From positions 30,773,354-30,837,353 of the forward strand of contig OZ024809.1 in assembly GCA_964017045.1 (NCBI GenBank): DNA of 64,000 nt, in the 5' to 3' direction. The first letter of the stretch is position 1. Every line of letters starts with the position of its first letter. The translations under genes and the position numbers were made by a program. The notes under the pieces are model-generated. The model searched no databases, was not told where the DNA came from, and worked only from the letters and a program-made list of their open reading frames with translations. The stretch comes from Omphiscola glabra. Its lineage: Eukaryota > Mollusca > Gastropoda > Lymnaeidae. This document shows, piece by piece, positions 60,601 through 64,000 of the stretch.

Positions 60601-63160
60601 ACTCTTGTGTTAAAAGATGACTCTATGTTAAAAGATGACTCTATGTTAAAAGATGACTCTATGTTAAAAGATAACTCTTGTGATAAAAGATGACTATGAT
60701 AAAAGATGACTCTTATGATAAAAGATGACTCTTGTGTTAAAGAGACAGAAATGTTCACCGAGGTTAACTGACAGAAGCTAAGGAGCAGACAGGTTGACCA
60801 AGACTACAGAAGCTAAGGGGCAGACAGGTCGACCAAGACTACAGAAGCTAATGGGCAGACAGGTCGACCAAGACTACAGACGCTAAGGGGCAGACAGGTC
60901 GACCAAGACTACAGAAGCTAAAGGGCAGACAGGTCGACCAAGACTACAGAAGCTAAGGGGCAGACAGGTCGACCAAGACTACAGAAACTAAGGGGCAGAC
61001 AGGTCGACCAAGACTACAGAAGCTAAGGGGCAGACAGGTCGACCAAGACTACAGGCGCTAAGGGGCAGACAGGTCGACCAAGACTACAGAAGCTAAGGGG
61101 CAGACAGGTCAACTAAGACTACAAAAGCTAAGGGGCAGACAGGTCGACCAAGACTACAGAAGCTAAGGGGCAGACAGCGTATCGGGAAATTTGATTGAAA
61201 GAAATTTCGTCGACAGAAAATTGATCAACGGAAATTTGATTGAACGGAAATTTAGTATAATCTTTTTTTTTAGTTTACACATTAAAATTTTGCGTCAAAT
61301 TTCTTTTTGAACGAATTATTTTGTTTTACTATATAGTATAGTGCGTTCAAAAAGAAATTTGACGAAAATTTTAACGTGTGAACTGAAAAAAAGATTAGAC
61401 CAAATTTCCGTTCGATCAAATTTCCGTCTATCAATTTCCTGTCAACGAAATTTCTTTCGTTTAAATTTCCGGTCAACCAAGACTACAGACGCTAAAGGGC
61501 AGACAGGTCGACCAAGACTTCAGAAGCTAAGGGGCAGACAAGTCGACCAAGACTACAGAAGCTAAGGGGCAGACAGGTCGACCGAGACTACAGAAGCTAA
61601 GGGGCAGACAGGTCAACCAAGACTACAGAAGCTAAGGGGCAGACAGGTCGACCAAGACTGAGATGGATTGACATCAGCTGGGGGTGGGGTGGAGCAGGTC
61701 TGAACCCTACATGGGCTGTAGTGCCACTGATGATGATGTCTGAATGGAAGGATGTGATGGAGCAGGCCAGAACCCTATATGGGCTGTAGCACCACTGATG
61801 ATGTTTAATTATATTTTAATGTAAACTTATCAAGATTTCATTAACATTATACTCACTTCTCCCCATCAACCTCAAGGTCTGGTTTAAAATTGTTTGGGTT
61901 TATAAAACCGGTCTGCAGCTGGTTAAAGATGAAAGCTCCACCACCAAATCCAGCCACCACAAGGCCATTGACCAAACCTTTTCTCTCTGGGAACCACTGG
62001 GGAAAATAAACTGTTGATATAACTGGACACAACAAACTGTTGATATAACTGGACAAAACAAACTGTTACTATAACCGGACACAACAAACTGTTGATACAG
62101 CTGGACACAACTGTTGATATAACACAATGAATCCTTGGCTATATGATGATATTACAAATGTTTTTTTATCACCAAGGCCAAGACATTCTTTAGAAGTTGT
62201 TTCAAATGTGAATGGAGTGTCAATACCTGTGTCAATACCTGTTTCAATACCTGTGTCAATGGAGTGTCAATACCTGCATCAATGGAGTGTCAATACCTGT
62301 ATCAATGGCTGTGTCAATGCCTGTGTCAATGCATGTGCCAATGCCTGTGTCAATACCTGTGTCAATACCTGTGTCAATACCTGTGTCAATGCCTGTGTTG
62401 ATGCCTGTGTTGATGCCTGTGTCAATACCTGTGTCAATACCTGTGTCAATACCGGTGTCAATACCTGTGTCAATGAGGTGTCAATATCTGTGTCAATGGG
62501 GTGTCAATATCTGTGTTAATGAAGAGTCAATATCTGTGTGAAGGAAGTGTCAATACCTGTGTGAATGGAGTGTCAATACCTGTGCGAATGGAGTGCCAAT
62601 ACCTGTGTGAAAGAAGTGTCAATACCTGTGTGAATGGTGTGTCAATACCTGTGTGAATGGAGTGTCAATACCTGTGTGAATGGAGTGTCAATACCTGTGT
62701 GAATGGAGTGTCAATACCTGTGTGAATGGAGTGTCAATACCTGTAAGAATGGAGTGTCTATACCTGTGTGAATGAAGTGTCGATTCTACATAATATATTA
62801 TAGTCAAATACTATTTTCAGGTAGGTACAGTGCCAGGCACCAGTTTGTCCCCCCAGCATGTTCTGTGTCTCTGCTTTTAAGTATAAATTAAAGCGTTTTC
62901 TTCTTTTCCCCAGCATTTCGATATTTCAATTTTTATAACAGAAACCAAAATACTAGAGTTCAGAAACAAGGGTTAACTGTAAATGTTTAACCATAACTGT
63001 TTAACCAATAATAGTTTAACCGTAACTGGATGTCTCACCCTCATGGAGCACGCCAGGGGGATGGAATAAACGATTCCTATACCGAAGCCAAAGACTGCTC
63101 CATATGTAATTATAGTCAGGACAAAAGACTGCTTCACTGCAAAGTAGGTCAGCAGCACAC
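42659..63160 (-). CDS. MFS transporter, oxalate:formate antiporter / monocarboxylate transporter-like (gene B, 5' part outside window)
   Basis: Exons in transcript order: 63160-63039, 61996-61857, 57819-57699, (54237-54214 tentative), 47248-47127, 46450-46309, 45785-45663, 44973-44764, 42853-42659. All have GT/AG sites and compatible phases; together they give about 398 residues and a TGA at 42661-42659. Family markers: F-P-E-R-K-G-L-V-N-G-L followed by G-F-G-G-G-A in the second exon, the loop motif G-L-I-A-D-R-F, and N-Y-G-L-V-F-T-S-Q before the next helix. Hydrophobic segments fit helices 3-12 of a 12-helix MFS permease; helices 1-2 should lie beyond 63.2 kb. An acidic cytosolic loop (exon 47248 and the start of 46450, with D-D-G-E-D-D-D) separates the two six-helix halves. 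The substrate is probably a small carboxylate, but this is not determined by sequence. It faces gene A tail to tail. Confidence 0.86.
43420..43755. repeat. Minisatellite, 17-bp unit, ~19 copies, gene B intron
   Basis: Unit 'gtatggcctgggatgtc'. Since 17 is not a multiple of 3, all three + frames share one cyclic 17-residue motif. Confidence 0.93.
43840..44465. repeat. 36/37-bp minisatellite with a 7-unit higher-order repeat
   Basis: Units share 'ctacttgagctataaacacc'. The variant order from about 43935 recurs 255 bp later, giving two seven-unit blocks. Confidence 0.92.
45940..46285. repeat. Minisatellite, ~29-30-bp unit, ~12 copies, gene B intron
   Basis: Core 'gaccaaaacagccagctgtg' with variable 'cacatag' spacers; it lies just upstream (low-coordinate side) of the exon at 46450-46309. 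Confidence 0.88.
46552..46945. repeat. Minisatellite, 44-bp unit, 9 near-identical copies
   Basis: Core 'gaaataatgggacactccac' and 'gtgggtgcgggtgaagtt'; little divergence visible. Confidence 0.94.
47270..47600. repeat. Minisatellite, 38-bp unit, ~9 copies
   Basis: Core 'gaatgatatgtaggatgtta' and 'cgggtgtgggatgtgagg'; two copies lack 11 bp. It begins about 20 bp from the acceptor of exon 47248. Confidence 0.92.
47960..48130. repeat. Short tandem array, ~40-44-bp unit, 4 copies
   Basis: Core 'gataatcatggccactaaaa' and 'gtgtacagcaagcaca'. Confidence 0.8.
48266..48285. mobile_element. Isolated hAT-like terminus
   Basis: 'cgtcagtggttctcaaaatt' resembles one end of a hAT inverted repeat, but no partner end is visible nearby. 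Confidence 0.25.
48530..50025. repeat. Minisatellite, 62-bp unit, ~24 copies, hairpin in each unit
   Basis: Core 'ctccagggcttcgtcccc'. Each unit has the inverted pair gcctccct...agggaggc around 'aggcaat', plus 'aatctttgtttggatct'. It is the second-longest array of the window. Confidence 0.94.
50100..50725. repeat. Minisatellite, 27-bp unit, ~23 copies
   Basis: Core 'aagtattaacccatgcaagg' and 'ccgctgc'. The 27-bp period creates frames over 200 codons on both strands. Confidence 0.94.
50835..51712. repeat. Minisatellite, 21-bp unit, ~41 copies
   Basis: Core 'cttccactgccaccagacat'. It is open on both strands (up to 327 codons), with Ser/Gly or Thr/His-rich translations that are artefacts of the 21-bp period. 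Confidence 0.94.
51760..52025. repeat. Minisatellite, 41-bp unit, 6 copies, perfect hairpin in each unit
   Basis: Each unit has gtaagtg-aaaa-cacttac, a 7-bp stem with a 4-nt loop, then 'attctagggacatt'. Confidence 0.93.
52025..52868. repeat. Minisatellite, 39-bp unit, ~21 copies
   Basis: Core 'ttaaccaaaacatcataaac' and 'aaatgacatctcttgtgtc'. Confidence 0.94.
52918..53875. repeat. Minisatellite, ~20-21-bp unit, ~46 copies
   Basis: Core 'gatgatgggatgtgtggagg' with single-base length variants; strongly purine-rich on the + strand. Confidence 0.93.
54214..54237 (-). CDS. Possible 24-nt micro-exon of gene B
   Basis: A strong donor (GTAAGTAT) follows GTGACAATC...GCTGAA, preceded by an AG. It would add V-T-I-F-Y-E-A-E to the central cytosolic loop. 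It is phase 0 at both ends, as are its neighbours 57819-57699 and 47248-47127, so frame neither proves nor excludes it. A better acceptor at 54273 would give a 59-nt exon but in the wrong phase. Confidence 0.35.
54830..55100. repeat. Minisatellite, ~18-19-bp unit, ~14 copies
   Basis: Core 'catctctcatgatacaa'; 'tcatga' in each unit is palindromic. Confidence 0.9.
55600..57000. repeat. Minisatellite, 29-bp unit, ~48 copies, 4-unit order at right end
   Basis: Core 'aggtcaacaggtccatatta' and 'caatagacc'. The variant 'ccatactac' recurs every fourth unit from about 56571 to 56918. Confidence 0.94.
57425..57620. repeat. Minisatellite, 22-bp unit, 9 copies
   Basis: Core 'ctaaggacagctctgttgtg'. It lies about 80 bp beyond the donor of gene B exon 57819-57699. 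Confidence 0.9.
57995..58151. mobile_element. ~155-bp MITE-like element, copy 2
   Basis: Starts 'agacctgtttaccctcaaac' and ends 'cgtaagagtcaacaggtct'. It is closely similar throughout to 10971-11122, with terminal inverted repeats around agacctgtt. It sits in a gene B intron. Confidence 0.6.
58235..59830. repeat. Minisatellite, 29-bp unit, ~55 copies
   Basis: Core 'cagttggaatgaactagcgt' and 'cacttgaaa', with sub-variants (gacacaatt, aacaagcgt, tatcgtcgc) clustered in parts of the array. It is the longest array of the window. Confidence 0.94.
59920..60265. repeat. Minisatellite, 21-bp unit, 16 copies
   Basis: Core 'gtctggatgaggctgttata'; almost perfect, with a stop-free minus frame that is an artefact. 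Confidence 0.93.
60545..60745. repeat. Diverged tandem repeat around 'ttaaaagatgactct'
   Basis: Ten or so copies, 15-20 bp apart, with 'atgt' or 'tgtgt' spacers. Confidence 0.8.
60765..61670. repeat. Minisatellite, 36-bp unit, ~17 copies, split by a MITE
   Basis: Core 'cagacaggtcgaccaagact' and 'acagaagctaagggg'. ggtcgacc is an 8-bp palindrome. The 294-bp element at 61178-61471 interrupts it. Confidence 0.93.
61178..61471. mobile_element. ~290-bp palindromic MITE, copy 2, inserted in a minisatellite
   Basis: Same termini and internal palindrome as 3765-4058. It interrupts a 36-bp unit: 'gcagacag' stands before it and 'gtcaaccaag' after it, which rejoin to a normal unit without a visible target duplication. 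Confidence 0.7.
61680..61803 (+). mobile_element. LINE 3' tail remnant, two tandem copies
   Basis: 'ccctacatgggctgtag' and 'ccctatatgggctgtag' with 'gccactgatgatga' tails repeat at ~76-bp spacing, matching the tail at 1094-1495. Confidence 0.45.
62000..62120. repeat. Short tandem array touching a gene B acceptor, ~26-bp unit, 4-5 copies
   Basis: Core 'actgttgatataactggaca'. In gene B orientation each unit holds 'tcaacag', and the last lies about 15 bp from the exon 61996 acceptor. Confidence 0.85.
62215..62770. repeat. Tandem repeat of 'gtgtcaatacctgtgt', two regional forms
   Basis: The left half has a 12-15-bp period (tcaatacctgtg), the right half a ~24-bp period with 'gaatggagtgtcaatacctg'. 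Confidence 0.9.
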
Positions 63161-63454
63161 CTAGACTAAAATGAAATTGATCATGAAATAGAACTGAGAT
63201 GGAAACTAAAAATTAATCCAACCCATGGGAATTTAAATAAAACACAGTTTAATTAAAAATTAAAATGAAACCTTGTGGGCTCTAAATGATGAAAGGAAAT
63301 GTGCTTTGAACAGCTTGTCTGTAGGATATGAGGAATGATGCATGCTGGGAAATGCAAACATATTTATTTACTTCCTTGCATCCAATCTTTGAATTTGCAT
63401 GGCATCAACACAGTGAACTTTTTTGTGACCTAGAAATTATTAACATTTTTAAAA

Positions 63455-64000
63455 CATCGACAATACCAGCATTGCCGTGAAACACAACAATACCAGCATT
63501 GCCGTGAAACACAACAATACCAGCATTGCCGTGAAATACAACAGTACCAGCATTGCCGTGAACTACAACAGTACCAGCATTGCCGTGAACTACAACAGTA
63601 CCAGCATTGCCGTGAAACACAACAGTACCAGCATTGCCGTGAAACACAACAGTACCAGCATTGCCGTGAAACACAACAGTACCAGGAATGCAGTAAAACA
63701 CAACAGTACCAGGAATGCAGTAAAATACAACAGTACCAGGAATGCAGTAAAATACAACAGTACCAGGAATGCAGTAAAATACAACAGTACCAGGAATGCA
63801 GTAAAATACAACAGTACCAGGAATGCAGTAAAATACAACAGTACCAGGAATGCAGTAAAATACAACAGTACCAGGAATGCAGTAAAATACAACAGTACCA
63901 GGAATGCAGTAAAATACAACAGTACCAGGAATGCAGTAAAATACAACAGTACCAGGAATGCAGTAAAATACAACAGTACCAGGAATGCAGTAAAATACAA
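63455..64000. repeat. 27-bp minisatellite in two sequence states, running off the window
   Basis: Left copies 'cagcattgccgtgaaacac', right copies (from about 63685) 'caggaatgcagtaaaatac', both followed by 'aacagtac'. It is intronic to gene B if the gene continues beyond 63160. Confidence 0.93.

Overview
This is eukaryotic, animal-type genomic DNA: intron-rich genes with GT/AG splice sites, a metazoan cytoplasmic tyrosine-kinase fold, hAT transposons, a CR1/L2-type LINE fragment and a tRNA-derived SINE. No species can be read off directly. I infer a mollusc, most likely a gastropod. Several short hAT elements carry the ends and internal text of the SPIN family as I remember it, and SPIN is known outside vertebrates from, among others, a pond snail. 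There are no bacterial operons, CRISPR arrays or rRNA genes, and I recognise no tRNA genes.

Two multi-exon genes can be read, arranged tail to tail. Gene A (+ strand, 26345-34577) has nine coding exons whose phases all agree and encode 510 residues: a TRIM-type C3HC4 RING finger, a proline-rich linker, one SH2 domain and a Src-like tyrosine-kinase domain that has lost its catalytic residues (HRD became HRN, DFG became GFG). A RING-SH2-pseudokinase chain is not an architecture I know. It reads as a phosphotyrosine-directed ubiquitin ligase with a pseudokinase scaffold, and it is the most interesting object in the window. Gene B (- strand, 63160 down to 42659, 5' end outside the window) is a major facilitator superfamily transporter of the oxalate:formate antiporter / monocarboxylate transporter-like group. 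Eight well supported exons plus one possible 24-nt micro-exon encode its last ~398 residues.

Layout. 1-26.3 kb: no gene I recognise. It is a patchwork of minisatellites, poly-G/poly-C tracts, MITE-like palindromes, LINE tails and one possible orphan exon pair (3018-3365). 26.3-34.8 kb: gene A, its introns holding a LINE fragment, a hAT element, a SINE and four minisatellites. 34.8-42.6 kb: AT-rich, nearly array-free sequence between the convergent 3' ends, with two SPIN-like insertions. 42.6-63.2 kb: gene B, whose introns are mostly minisatellite arrays (roughly three quarters of the 47.2-54.2 kb intron). 63.2-64 kb: more gene B intron, ending inside a 27-bp array that runs off the window.

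About fifty tandem arrays with units of 17-116 bp are present. Many unit lengths are multiples of three, so the arrays give long open frames on both strands that are not genes. In gene A one array repeatedly copies a splice acceptor with the first bases of its exon, so the repeats are not always neutral filler.
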